Source: Virgifigura sp964551315
GTDB taxonomy: Bacteria; Pseudomonadota; Alphaproteobacteria; Dongiales; Dongiaceae
Assembly (NCBI GenBank): GCA_964551315.1
Contig: CAZKCM010000004.1
Location: forward strand, 62,001 to 126,000
Direction of reading: 5' to 3'
DNA: 64,000 nt
The position numbers were made by a program, and so were the translations under genes. The notes beneath the pieces were generated by a model, which saw nothing but the letters and a program-made list of their open reading frames with translations, did not search any database and had not been told where the DNA came from. Of this stretch, positions 55,330 through 63,860 are shown piece by piece (positions within the stretch are counted from its first letter, which is position 1; each line of letters begins with the position of its first letter).

Positions 55330-56517
55330 TTAGTTCGTCAGCGTCTCGGTGGCTACCCCCGCGCCCCCGGGGAAGAGCAGATGCCTGAACGAGGCGATGA
55401 TCCGACCGCCGGGCCCGAGCCGCTCCACCGGGGCGCCGGCGAGGAGCGGCACCACCCTCGGCTCGATTCCCGGCGCGCTGATCTCCAGTTCCCCGATCAC
55501 CTGCCCGGCCTCGATTGGTGCCGGGACCGGCCCGTCGAACCGCGCCACTACGCGGACCTTATCACGGTCGCCGCGCGGCAGCGTGACCGTCAGATCCTCT
55601 TCCACCACCAGCGGTACCGTCTCGGATTCGCCGAGCCAGACCGGCGCAGTGGCAATGGTTTCACCCGCCTTGACGAACTCGTAATTGGCGAATTCGCGAA
55701 ACGCCCATTCGATCAGCCGTGCCGATTCGTCGGCCCGCTCCTGCATGCCGCCAAGCCCATGGACGACGAGGATGATACGACGTCCATTGCGCTCGGCCGA
55801 GGCGGTCAACCCATAGCCGGACTCCTCGGTGTGGCCGGTCTTGAGACCATCGGCACCCATGTTCCGGTAAAGCAGCGGATTCCGATTGCCCTGGCGGATC
55901 CCGTTGTAGGTGAACTCCTTCTCCGAGAAGATTTCGTAGTATTCCGGAAAGTCCTGGATGATGCGCTTGGCCAGCACGGCAAGGTCGCGCGCCGTCATTT
56001 TCTGCTCGGGATCCGGCCAGCCGCTCGCATTGACGAAGTGGCTGCCCGTCAGACCGAGTTCGCGGGCCTTCTTGTTCATCAGCTCGGCAAAGGCCGGGAC
56101 GCTGCCCGCAAGCCCTTCGGCCACGACGATGCAGGCGTCGTTGCCGGACTGGACGATGATGCCGCGCAGCAGATCGGCGATCTTCACCTGCGAGTTCACC
56201 TCGACGAACATCTTCGAGCCGCCCTTGCGCCACGCCTTCTCCGAAACCGGGAGCGTGTCCTCCATCGAGATCCGGCCCGACTTCAGCTGTTCGAACACCA
56301 GATAGACCGTCATCAGCTTGCTCATCGAGGCCGGAGCCATGGGCTCGTCGGCGTTCTTCTCGAACAGGACGGTTCCGGTCTGGTAGTCGACGATGATGGC
56401 CTGCCTGCCGGCCGTCTCCAGGGCGCCCGCCCTCAGCGGGACGGCGAGGAGCATGGCAAGGAGAGCCGCGCCGACGAAGCGGCTCGTCGGAATCGATGAA
56501 AGGCGTCGAAAGCTCAT
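55330..56517 (-). CDS. dacA: D-alanyl-D-alanine carboxypeptidase (PBP5/6 type)
   Basis: Trims pentapeptide side chains in peptidoglycan. ATG 56517 with GGAGAAGAG upstream gives 395 residues starting MSFRRLSSIP; a Sec signal (FVGAALLAMLLAVPLRAGA) ends near residue 35. The penicillin-binding motifs are SMSKLM (SxxK), SGNDACIVVAEGLAGS (SxN) and DGLKTGHTEESGYGL (KTG). A C-terminal PBP5 beta domain and a short end helix that could anchor it in the membrane follow. It lies in a block with rlpA and mltB, also wall genes. Confidence 0.95.
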   Translation of the reverse strand: MSFRRLSSIPTSRFVGAALLAMLLAVPLRAGALETAGRQAIIVDYQTGTVLFEKNADEPMAPASMSKLMTVYLVFEQLKSGRISMEDTLPVSEKAWRKGGSKMFVEVNSQVKIADLLRGIIVQSGNDACIVVAEGLAGSVPAFAELMNKKARELGLTGSHFVNASGWPDPEQKMTARDLAVLAKRIIQDFPEYYEIFSEKEFTYNGIRQGNRNPLLYRNMGADGLKTGHTEESGYGLTASAERNGRRIILVVHGLGGMQERADESARLIEWAFREFANYEFVKAGETIATAPVWLGESETVPLVVEEDLTVTLPRGDRDKVRVVARFDGPVPAPIEAGQVIGELEISAPGIEPRVVPLLAGAPVERLGPGGRIIASFRHLLFPGGAGVATETLTN

Positions 56518-56649
56518 CTCTTCTCCAGGCTGGGGTTGCGAACGGACCGTCGGTTCGACGGCTGGCGAACTCGGCCGCGCCCCCGGACCGCCTCGCCCGG
56601 GGGTGCCGCGGTGTCGGGACATAGGCTTTCGGAGGAAAATCTCGTCATC

Positions 56650-57633
56650 CTATTGCACGATGACGCGTGCATCGAGATGACCGGCATCGATGATCCGCTC
56701 GAGCAGCCGATCGGCCTCCTCAACGCTGTCGATCGGTCCGAGACGGACGCGGAAGAACTGCTGACCGCCCACGAACGTCGAGGAAACTTCGGTCGACCCA
56801 AAGGGCGAGAGCAGCGCGCTCAAGCGATAGGCATTGTGGTACTGGGTGAAGGCGCCGGCCTGGATGAAGAGTTGCGTCGGCCGGACTGGCTGAACCGATA
56901 CCTGCCCCTCGTCAATCTGCGGGCGGAAGGCGGTCGTCCGTGTTGGTAGGGCGGCCGCAGGAGCCGGCGCCGCCACGGGCATCGTCTCGACGACTGGCTC
57001 GCCGCCGCCCCCGCCGCCGGGGGGTGGAAGCGTCTCGGCGGCAACGGCGATCGACGGGGCCGCCCGCGGTTTTGGTTCGTTGGCGAGGGCCGGCGCACCC
57101 GGCCCGCCGGATGCGGCCATCGCCAAGGCGCGGCTTTCCGCTTCCAGAATCTCCACCCGAACCCTCGCCGTGCCCTGCCGCTCGAACCCCAGCAGCTGGG
57201 CCGCGCGACGTGAGACATCGATGATCCGGCCATGGGCGAAAGGACCGCGATCGTTGACGCGAAGCACCACCGCGCGACCGTTCTCCAGGTTGGTGACGCG
57301 CACCATGCTGGGCATCGGAAGAGTCCGATGGGCCGCCGTCAGGGCGTTCATGTCGAAGATCTCTCCGTTGGCGGTCGGCCTGCCGTGGAACGCCGGCCCG
57401 TACCATGACGCGATCCCCGTCTCGCTGTAACCGTAGTCCTCACCGGGGTAGTACCAGACACCGTTGATCCGATACGGCTTGCCGATCTTGTAGACGCCGG
57501 TCGACTTTCCCGGCGGGCCCGACGTGATGCGCTTGGTCTGATCGACCACAAGGGCTGTCTCGGCACAGCCGGCCAACGCCGCCGCCACCAGAATGCAGCA
57601 GAGCCGGAACGACACAACGAAGCAACGAATCAT
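56650..57633 (-). CDS. rlpA: Septal ring lytic transglycosylase RlpA family lipoprotein with SPOR domain
   Basis: 327 residues. The lipobox ILVAAALAGC places lipidation at Cys22 or nearby. The double-psi beta-barrel is seen in GIASWYGPAFHGRPTANGE, ALTAAHRTLPMPSMVRVTN and VLRVNDRGPFAHGRIIDVSR. A Pro/Ala/Gly-rich linker with a run of glycines (LPPPGGGGGGEP) precedes a C-terminal SPOR domain (LFIQAGAFTQYHNAYRLSAL) that binds denuded septal glycan. RlpA is a transglycosylase in Pseudomonas; activity here is inferred. Confidence 0.94.
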   Translation of the reverse strand: MIRCFVVSFRLCCILVAAALAGCAETALVVDQTKRITSGPPGKSTGVYKIGKPYRINGVWYYPGEDYGYSETGIASWYGPAFHGRPTANGEIFDMNALTAAHRTLPMPSMVRVTNLENGRAVVLRVNDRGPFAHGRIIDVSRRAAQLLGFERQGTARVRVEILEAESRALAMAASGGPGAPALANEPKPRAAPSIAVAAETLPPPGGGGGGEPVVETMPVAAPAPAAALPTRTTAFRPQIDEGQVSVQPVRPTQLFIQAGAFTQYHNAYRLSALLSPFGSTEVSSTFVGGQQFFRVRLGPIDSVEEADRLLERIIDAGHLDARVIVQ

Positions 57634-57688
57634 GCGGTGGGTGCCCCCTGAAGCTCACCCGGTGGAAAAGTGGGCGCGGCGGTGCCGG

Positions 57689-58714
57689 CTACCTTTCCGC
57701 AATACGCTCCGCGAGAATGCCGACGGCCGTCGCGAAATACGTCGATCGGTTCCAGCGGAGAATCGTCTTGTAGTTTGAATAAACCATAAAAGCCGGGCCA
57801 TCCGGCCCTCCGGGCAGCACGATCGAGCCCGGGAAGTCCGCTCGCGGCAGGTCGTCGCCGGTCGCCGTTCGAACGCCGAGCCTCTGCCATTCCTCGAGCG
57901 GCTTCTCGACTTTCAGATCGGCCAGCGCCAGATCGAAGCCGGCGGGCAGGCGCACCGGCCGTCCCCAGATCTGGTCCGCACGCCAGCCATGAGACGACAG
58001 GTAATTCGCGATCGAAGCGAAGACGTCGGCCTTCGTGGTCCAGATGTCGCGCCGCCCGTCTCCATCGTAGTCAACGGCGTAGCGGCGGAAGCTCGACGGC
58101 ATGAACTGGCTTTGCCCCATGGCACCCGCCCACGACCCCTCCATCGCGGCAGCGCTGACATGGCCCTCGTCGAGGATGTGAAGCGCGTCGAGCAGTTCCT
58201 TTCGGAAGAAGGCGCTCCGTCGCCCATCATGCGCGAGGGTGGCGAGCGCCGGCACCACCTGAAACCCGCCGGTGACCCGACCGAAATCCGTCTCGATGCC
58301 CCAAAGCGCGACGATGAAGCGTGGCTGCACGCCGTACTTTGCCCCAATCTCATCGAGCAGCGAGCGATGCTGCTCGAGCATCCGCCGCCCCCGCTCGACC
58401 CGATCCTCGGGCACGACGCGTTGCAGATACTCCTCGAACGTCAGGGTAAACTCCGGCTGCCGGCGATCCAGCTCGATGACCCGCGGGATAGGCCGAATGT
58501 CGGCCAGGGCTTCGCGGAGGGTCGCCTCGGAGATGCCTTGACTCAGCGCCTCCTGGCGTACGCCTTCCAGCCATACGGGAAAGGCCTGCACCTCGGCCCG
58601 GGAGGGCATCGGCCAGAAAGATCCGGCGCAGACCAAGGTGAGCAGAGCAGCCCAAAGCGCCCCTTTCCCACTGCGGGAGACCGTGGGGCGGAAAGGCATG
58701 GGCAACAGCGGCAT
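57689..58714 (-). CDS. mltB: Lytic murein transglycosylase, MltB family
   Basis: Cleaves peptidoglycan glycan strands. ATG 58714 is nine bases after GGGGGA; a TTG at 58720 is less likely. 341 residues with a Sec signal (ALWAALLTLVCAGSFWPMPS). The catalytic glutamate is in FIVALWGIETDFGRVTGGFQ, and GAMGQSQFMPSSFRRYAVDY is typical. No Cys lipobox is seen, so it is probably soluble periplasmic. It is followed by rlpA after 55 nt. Confidence 0.94.
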   Translation of the reverse strand: MPLLPMPFRPTVSRSGKGALWAALLTLVCAGSFWPMPSRAEVQAFPVWLEGVRQEALSQGISEATLREALADIRPIPRVIELDRRQPEFTLTFEEYLQRVVPEDRVERGRRMLEQHRSLLDEIGAKYGVQPRFIVALWGIETDFGRVTGGFQVVPALATLAHDGRRSAFFRKELLDALHILDEGHVSAAAMEGSWAGAMGQSQFMPSSFRRYAVDYDGDGRRDIWTTKADVFASIANYLSSHGWRADQIWGRPVRLPAGFDLALADLKVEKPLEEWQRLGVRTATGDDLPRADFPGSIVLPGGPDGPAFMVYSNYKTILRWNRSTYFATAVGILAERIAER

Positions 58715-58789
58715 GAGCAAGATTCCCCCTGTGCCGGCGCGAACTTTACCAATGCGAGCCGACCCGTGCCGTTTGTGCCACAGCCTTAA

Positions 58790-59623
58790 CTAAGGCGCAA
58801 ACGCTATTCCGGGGCCGACCTCCGTCCCTACCGCCTCCGGCCCCGGGAAAAGGCTGTCGGTATAGCCACTGGCATAATAGGCGATGAGACCGATCCATTC
58901 CCTCACCGCGCGGCTCGCCAACGCGAGCCCGCCCGAAAAGTCCGGAAGCATCATCAGGCGAAAGCGCCCGTCGGTCATATAGTCCACCGGGTAGGGAACG
59001 ACCGGCCAGCCCTGCCGGCGGAAGATTCCGACCGACCGCGGCATGTGATAGGCCGAAGTCACGAGCAGCCAGGTCTCTCCCGGCCCGGGCTTCGCCAGCG
59101 ATTTGGCGTATATCGCGTTTTCGAAGGTGTTTCGCGCCTCCCGCTCGAAGATGATGCGGCGCGTATCGAGGCCGAGCTGTTGCATCAGCCGACGCGCGCC
59201 ATCCGCCTCGCGCTCCTCGCCCTGAATCAGCCTGGCGTCCCCGCCGGTGTAGATCAGCGTCGAATCCGGAAAGCGCCGCGCCAGAACCGCAAGGGCGAAC
59301 AGGCGGTCCGCATGGTCGTTCAGATCGGCTTGTCCCCGCTCCGTCAGGGAATGCGGATTGATGCCACCGCCAAGCACGACGATGCCGTCGATGCTTTCCG
59401 GGACGGGAGCGGCAGGAAACCGGTTCTCCAGCGGAAGCAAGAGCCATTGTCCGACGGGAACGACCGCGATGACGGCCACGGCGGCCGCGACCAGGCCGAT
59501 CAACCACCGCGCCAAACGCCGCCACCGGGTGAACAGCAGCACGGCGCCGCCGCACAGCGCGAGCGCCAGCAGATTGCCAGGCGTCGCAAGGATCCAGAAG
59601 AGCTTGGAAAGGACGAAGAACAT
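58790..59623 (-). CDS. YdcF/SanA-family DUF218 envelope protein
   Basis: 277 residues from ATG 59623. Two N-terminal membrane helices (FVLSKLFWILATPGNLLALA, LIGLVAAAVAVIAVVPVG) are followed by the DUF218 domain with DGIVVLGGGI, ADRLFALAVLARRFPDSTLI, FEREARNTFENAIYAKSL and TSAYHMPRSVGIFRRQGW. ElyC/SanA relatives affect envelope carbon and barrier function in E. coli; the biochemical role is unknown. It lies upstream of mltB and diverges from the stress cassette. Confidence 0.85.
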   Translation of the reverse strand: MFFVLSKLFWILATPGNLLALALCGGAVLLFTRWRRLARWLIGLVAAAVAVIAVVPVGQWLLLPLENRFPAAPVPESIDGIVVLGGGINPHSLTERGQADLNDHADRLFALAVLARRFPDSTLIYTGGDARLIQGEEREADGARRLMQQLGLDTRRIIFEREARNTFENAIYAKSLAKPGPGETWLLVTSAYHMPRSVGIFRRQGWPVVPYPVDYMTDGRFRLMMLPDFSGGLALASRAVREWIGLIAYYASGYTDSLFPGPEAVGTEVGPGIAFAP

Positions 59624-59976
59624 CGGGGCCTGCCATGAGGGTCTTCGATCACGGGGCTTCAACCGCCTGGACGCCGCTCCCGCCACGCTGCGCCTATATT
59701 CCCCGGCGTACCGGTTCACGGGAAGCATGAAAAATGGCGCCCAGGCGCGGCGCTTTTGCTGATCGTCGGGTGATGATCATGAACCCAGTTCTTGGCGACC
59801 CGAATGACAGCCGTCGGCCTAGCTGTTTTAGCCGCACAAGCTCTTGAGCATCGGGAACCATTTTCGGGAAGCCGCGGTTCTAGATTCGAGAATCACGACG
59901 CCTGGGCTCGATCGCCGCAACTTGCCGGAACCACAGCGGGAATCGGGCCGATCGTTCTGGGACAGGAGGTGTAGCT
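59624..59976. other. Divergent spacer between ydcF-like gene and the stress cassette
   Basis: 353 nt without a supportable gene. It holds an EcfG-type promoter motif (59854-59879) and a perfect ribosome-binding site AGGAGGT (59964-59970) for the plus-strand cassette. Nothing else is recognised. Confidence 0.6.
59854..59879 (+). promoter_or_regulatory. EcfG-type promoter motif upstream of the stress cassette
   Basis: GGAAC at 59854-59858, 17-nt spacer, GGTT at 59876-59879, against EcfG consensus GGAAC-N16/17-CGTT (one base different). It lies 97 nt upstream of the first ATG. The genes controlled (holin-like, DUF3618, and CsbD further on) fit a general-stress regulon, which raises credibility. 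Confidence 0.55.
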
Positions 59977-60558
59977 ATGGCCACGCGAGATCCAGGGTCG
60001 GGCGCCGGGGCCGATCCGTCGACGTCAGCGGCCGGCTCGGCGACCGGCGGGGCATCGGGCGGCGCGCGCTCCTCGCCCGACGGTTCGTCCGAGGCCACCG
60101 GCACCCAACTCCGCGACGAAACCCGCCGCTTGACCGAGCAGGCGAAGGAACGGGCCCGTTCCTTCGCCGCCGAACGGAAGGAAAAGGCGGCCGACCGGGT
60201 CGGTGGCGTCGCGCGGGCGCTGCGAAGCGCGGCCGACAGTCTGAGAGACCAGGACCAAGCCGCCGTCGCGGACTATGTCGGCCGGGCCGCCGAAGGCCTC
60301 GAGCGGGTGTCGAGCGCGCTCCGCGAACGGGATCTGGGGGCGCTTGCCCGCCAGGCGCAGGACCTCGCACGGCAGCAACCGGCCCTTCTCATCGGCGGGG
60401 CGCTGGTCGCGGGATTCCTGGCTGCCCGGTTCGCCAAGGCCTCCGGTGAGCGCCACGGTGGCGAGCAGATGGCCGAGGGCATGTCGGAGGCCGGAACCTT
60501 CGGCGGTCGCACCGAGTGGAGCAGCGGCGACAGGTCTTCCGAGGGAGGGCCGTACTGA
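59977..60558 (+). CDS. Stress-cassette small membrane-tail protein, unknown function
   Basis: 193 residues with no family I can name. Residues 1-45 are Gly/Ser/Ala-rich; 45-130 are long amphipathic helices rich in Ala, Arg and Glu (TRRLTEQAKERARSFAAERK); then ARQQPALLIGGALVAGFLAA forms one membrane segment, followed by a short charged tail. This resembles DUF883/ElaB-like ribosome- or membrane-tethered proteins, inference only. AGGAGGT lies six bases before the ATG. It overlaps the holin-like gene by one base (TGATG). Confidence 0.65.
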   Translation: MATRDPGSGAGADPSTSAAGSATGGASGGARSSPDGSSEATGTQLRDETRRLTEQAKERARSFAAERKEKAADRVGGVARALRSAADSLRDQDQAAVADYVGRAAEGLERVSSALRERDLGALARQAQDLARQQPALLIGGALVAGFLAARFAKASGERHGGEQMAEGMSEAGTFGGRTEWSSGDRSSEGGPY

Positions 60559-60947
60559 TGCAGCCGCCAAAGGAGGAACGCTCGCTGATGGAGCTGTTCA
60601 CGGACCTGACGCAAAGCACCGCCGATCTGGTTCGCCAGGAGGTCGCGCTCGCCAAGGCCGAAGCCTCGGAAAAGGTCTCGCAGATCGGCAATGCGGTCGC
60701 GTCGCTTGCCGTTGGGGGCCTGCTGGCCTTCGCCGGGCTGCTCATCCTGCTGCAGGCCCTCGTGGTCGGGTTGGCCGAGTTCATGCCGGGATGGCTTGCT
60801 TCGCTTATCGTTGGCGGTGTGGTCGCGCTGATCGGCCTCGGTCTTTTGCTGGCCGGGCGTAGCGCCCTGCGGGCGCAAAGCCTGGCGCCGCGACGGATCG
60901 CGGAATCGCTCCGTCGGGACAGGGATATGGTCAGGGAGCAGATGTGA
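60558..60947 (+). CDS. Phage-holin-superfamily (DUF1469) membrane protein
   Basis: 129 residues from ATG 60558. An amphipathic helix (LFTDLTQSTADLVRQEVALA) precedes two hydrophobic helices (ASLAVGGLLAFAGLLILLQA and WLASLIVGGVVALIGLGLLL). This is the usual layout of the chromosomal holin-like family, which is not proven to form lysis holes. It is translationally coupled to its neighbours by one-base overlaps on both sides. Such genes are commonly found next to DUF3618 and DUF883-like proteins. Confidence 0.8.
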   Translation: MQPPKEERSLMELFTDLTQSTADLVRQEVALAKAEASEKVSQIGNAVASLAVGGLLAFAGLLILLQALVVGLAEFMPGWLASLIVGGVVALIGLGLLLAGRSALRAQSLAPRRIAESLRRDRDMVREQM

Positions 60948-62151
60948 TGGGCACCGAAGACTACAAAGCTTCTGAAGAGATCGAGGGCGAGATCGAGCAC
61001 ACCCGGTCGGAGATGCGGGAAACGCTCGACGCCATCCAGCGCAGACTTACCCCCGGGCAAATAATGGACGAGGTCGTGACGTACTTCCGCCAAGGACCGG
61101 GCGCATTCGCGTCGAATCTCGGGCGCACCGTGCGCGACAATCCAATCCCCGTCGCGCTGGTGGGCGCCGGCCTCGCATGGCTTGCGATGTCGGGATCACG
61201 GCGTCGGCTTTCTCGCGACGGGCAAGATGCCGACGACGAGGCGCAGTATTACTACGCCTCGGCCGGCGGCGGCGACTACGCCGCGGCGGCAGGCGCGGAA
61301 CAAGCAGCCTATGCCTCGACCGGCGGGACCTACCATCCGGGCCCGGCAGCCTCCGGATCTACGCACCGCCCGACGGGGGGCGAGACCGGGGAATACGGCT
61401 CCGGTACCTCCCACGGCTTCTCATCGTCCTCCTACGGAGCCTATGAAGAGGAAGAGAGTCGGCAGGGCCGGATCGGCCGGATGGCCGGCGGAGCCCGCGA
61501 GCGGATGAGCCGGATCGGCGGCATGGCCCGCGAGCAGGGGCAGCGCGCGCGGTCCGGCTTCACCGAGATGGTGGACGAACAGCCGTTGCTGATGGCGGCG
61601 GCCGCCTTCGTTCTCGGCGCCGCCTTGGGCGCCCTGATGCCGACGACGCGACGAGAGGACAGGCTGATGGGCGAGACCCGGGACGATCTTGCGCATCGTG
61701 CCGCCGAGAAAGGGCGCGCGGGGATCGAGCGGGCCGGACAAGCTGTCGGCGAGACCTGGACTGCCGTCAGCGACGAAATGTTGCAGCGGGAATCCTCCTC
61801 GGGCGGCGAAGCCGGCGCAACGCCGGCCGAACGGAACGCCGCGCACATGAGCGAGGGACAAGGTCCGACCGCGGCCGGCTTATCCTCGTCCGCCGGGAAT
61901 NNNNNNNNNNNNNNNNNNNNNNNNNNNNNNNNNNNNNNNNNNNNNNNNNNNNNNNNNNNNNNNNNNNNNNNNNNNNNNNNNNNNNNNNNNNNNNNNNNNN
62001 CATGAGCGAGGGACAAGGTCCGACCGCGGCCGGCTTATCCTCGTCCGCCGGGAATCGTACGGCCTCCCCCTCGACAAGCGACAGCTCGACGGTGAAGTCC
62101 GGCGGAGCGGCCGGATCGACGCCGAGCGAAGGTGACAAGAAGAAGGGTTAG
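60947..62151 (+). CDS. DUF3618 protein, interrupted by assembly gap
   Basis: Begins with the DUF3618 motif EEIEGEIEHTRSEMRETLDA, then DNPIPVALVGAGLAWLAMSG (membrane helix, about 65-85), a Tyr/Gly/Ser-rich low-complexity part (YYYASAGGGDYAAAAG), basic repeats around GRIGRMAGGARERMSRIGG, and a second helix LLMAAAAFVLGAALGALM. 318 codons are intact to 61900. If the 100 N and the duplicated 55 bp are removed, the frame continues for 31 codons (RTASPSTSDSSTVK to GDKKKG) and stops at 62151, giving 349 residues. As assembled, the frame breaks. Confidence 0.8.
61846..61900 (+). repeat. 55-bp flank of the scaffold gap, copy 1
   Basis: Identical to 62001-62055. See the finding on the gap: probably overlapping contig ends rather than a biological repeat. 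Confidence 0.95.
61901..62000. other. 100-N assembly gap
   Basis: Exactly 100 N, the conventional unknown-length scaffold gap. It falls inside the DUF3618 gene. Confidence 0.99.
62001..62055 (+). repeat. 55-bp flank of the scaffold gap, copy 2
   Basis: Identical to 61846-61900, beginning CATGAGCGAGGG and ending GCCGGGAAT. Confidence 0.95.
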
Positions 62152-62290
62152 GTCCCAAGGGCCGGGCCGGCACGGCAACCTGAAACCGGGTGCCTCGGCG
62201 CGCGCCACGGGGCCGGGAAGGCAGGTAGCCAACACGGGCAGGTAGCCGCCGCCGGGGCGCGCGCTCCTCCCCCAACCATGGAGAGGCTCC

Positions 62291-63298
62291 GTGGCACGAC
62301 GGAAAGTGCGACCGCCGCCCGCCGGTGAGGGGCCCGAGAACGGGACGGCGGGATCCAGGGCAGAGGGTCGCCACGCACGGCAGCCGAGTGAGATTCCGGC
62401 GAAGGGGTGGTGGCAGATCGCCTCTCGCGTCAAGGACGAGTTGAACCGAGACAACATTTCGATCATCGCCGCCGGGATCGCCTTCTACGGCCTGCTCGCA
62501 ATCTTCCCGGCCATCGCCGCCCTCGTCTCCATCTACGGGCTCGTCGCCAATCCCGCCGACGTGGAACGGCAGCTCGCCGCTCTGAGCGGCATCATGCCTG
62601 CGGAGGCATGGAACATTCTCGAGGGGCAACTCAACAAGGTCGCGACCGGTGGCCAGGGCAACCTGACCCTCGGCTTTCTGGGCGGACTGATCCTGGCGCT
62701 CTGGAGCGCGACCGCCGGCGTGAAGACGATGATGACCGCGCTCAATGTTACCTATGACGAGGCGGAAACCCGGGGCTTCTTCAAGTTCAATACCGTCGCT
62801 CTTCTGCTCACGCTGGGCGCGATTCTGTTCGTCGTGTCCGCGCTTGTATTGGTCGTGTTGCTCCCGGTGGTCTTCGGCGCGCTCGGTCTCGGGCAGACGA
62901 TCGGGCCCATCCTGTCCATCCTCCGCTGGCCGCTGCTCGCGCTCGCCGTCATCGTTGCTTTGAGCGTCCTGTATCGCTACGGACCCGCGCGCAACGAACC
63001 GCGATGGCGCTGGGTAACCTGGGGTTCCGCGGGCGCGGCCGCGCTCTGGCTCGTCGCTTCGGCGCTGTTCTCGTTCTATGTGGCGAACTTCGGCAGCTAC
63101 AACGAGACTTACGGCTCGCTCGGCGCCGTGGTCATTCTGCTCATGTGGTTCTACATCAGCGCCTACGTTGTCCTCCTCGGCGCAGAGGTGAACGCCGAAA
63201 TGGAGCACCAGACGGCCGAGGACACGACCAAAGGTCCCTCCCGCCCGATGGGCGAGCGCGACGCCCACGTCGCCGATACGTTGGGAGGTCGTCGTTAG
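62291..63298 (+). CDS. YihY/BrkB-family membrane protein
   Basis: 335 residues from GTG 62291 (GAGAGG upstream). About six membrane helices carry the family motifs SIIAAGIAFYGLLAIFPAIA, LILALWSATAGVKTMMTALN, ARNEPRWRWVTWGSAGAAAL and AVVILLMWFYISAYVVLLGA. Once called ribonuclease BN by mistake, the family is of unknown function. The Arg/Pro-rich N-terminus of about 45 residues is an extension. It follows the DUF3618 gene by 139 nt and precedes csbD. Confidence 0.92.
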   Translation: MARRKVRPPPAGEGPENGTAGSRAEGRHARQPSEIPAKGWWQIASRVKDELNRDNISIIAAGIAFYGLLAIFPAIAALVSIYGLVANPADVERQLAALSGIMPAEAWNILEGQLNKVATGGQGNLTLGFLGGLILALWSATAGVKTMMTALNVTYDEAETRGFFKFNTVALLLTLGAILFVVSALVLVVLLPVVFGALGLGQTIGPILSILRWPLLALAVIVALSVLYRYGPARNEPRWRWVTWGSAGAAALWLVASALFSFYVANFGSYNETYGSLGAVVILLMWFYISAYVVLLGAEVNAEMEHQTAEDTTKGPSRPMGERDAHVADTLGGRR

Positions 63299-63324
63299 CC
63301 AGTCACGCAGCGCAACCCCGCGAC

Positions 63325-63349
63325 GGAACGATATCTCTGCCCGCTTGTT
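63325..63349 (+). promoter_or_regulatory. EcfG-type promoter motif upstream of csbD
   Basis: GGAAC at 63325-63329, 16-nt spacer, TGTT at 63346-63349, one base from the EcfG consensus. It lies 46 nt before the csbD ATG. CsbD genes are typical general-stress targets (sigma-B in Bacillus), which fits. Confidence 0.55.
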
Positions 63350-63367
63350 TCATGCGTACAAACAAGC
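63343..63367 (+). other. Inverted repeat in the csbD leader
   Basis: GCTTGTTT and AAACAAGC (8 bp, perfect) surround a 9-nt loop, overlapping the proposed -10 element. It might be an operator or an mRNA hairpin. Confidence 0.4.
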
Positions 63368-63395
63368 GCTTCGACCTTTTTATTGGAGACGTGTC

Positions 63396-63599
63396 ATGAA
63401 TTGGGACCAAATCAAAGGCAATTGGATGCAGATCAAGGGAAAGGTCAAAGAACGCTGGGGCGATCTGTCCGACGACGACCTGGACCGGATTGAAGGTCAG
63501 CGCGACCAACTCATCGGGCGACTTCAGGAGCGACGGGGGCTTAGCCGCGAGGCGGCCGAACGGGAGGTCACGGAGTGGGAACGCTCGGTCCGTTACTGA
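63396..63599 (+). CDS. csbD: CsbD-family stress protein
   Basis: 67 residues from ATG 63396 with GGAGA seven bases upstream. The family pattern is complete: MNWDQIKGNWMQIKGKVKER, WGDLSDDDLDRIEGQRDQL, and LQERRGLSREAAEREVTEW. Small helical, highly charged and abundant under stress in other bacteria; its molecular role is unknown. It probably has its own promoter and terminator. Confidence 0.93.
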   Translation: MNWDQIKGNWMQIKGKVKERWGDLSDDDLDRIEGQRDQLIGRLQERRGLSREAAEREVTEWERSVRY

Positions 63600-63639
63600 T
63601 CGACGGCGAGGCAAACCATCCGTGAGCCGGCGCGCGACC

Positions 63640-63672
63640 AAGGCCCGCGTAGAGCCGGTCCGGGCCTTTCTT
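63640..63672 (+). terminator. Candidate intrinsic terminator of csbD
   Basis: AAGGCCCG and CGGGCCTT (8-bp stem) surround a 13-nt loop and are followed by TCTTCT, 41 nt after the csbD stop. Confidence 0.5.
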
Positions 63673-63860
63673 CTCCGACCCCCGTTCAGCGCATTGCCGT
63701 GCTCGGGAAATGCCGCGCCACGCCGGCAAGCAGGTCCTCGTCCGCCACACTATCGGAGAGACAGGCCGTCCAAGGGTAGCCGCCCCCTCCCCACCCATCG
63801 GTCAGAGAAGCGCGAGCAAGCAGGCGGCCGGCGATCGGCCTTTGATCGCCGTTAATCCCG

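Noticed and set aside
59792..59974. 60-codon plus-strand frame before the stress cassette
   Set aside because: Non-ATG start, no motif, and it contains the proposed promoter.
60944..62005. Reading frame ending just after the N gap
   Set aside because: It reads through unknown bases and stops in the duplicated flank. The collapsed frame ending at 62151 is better supported.
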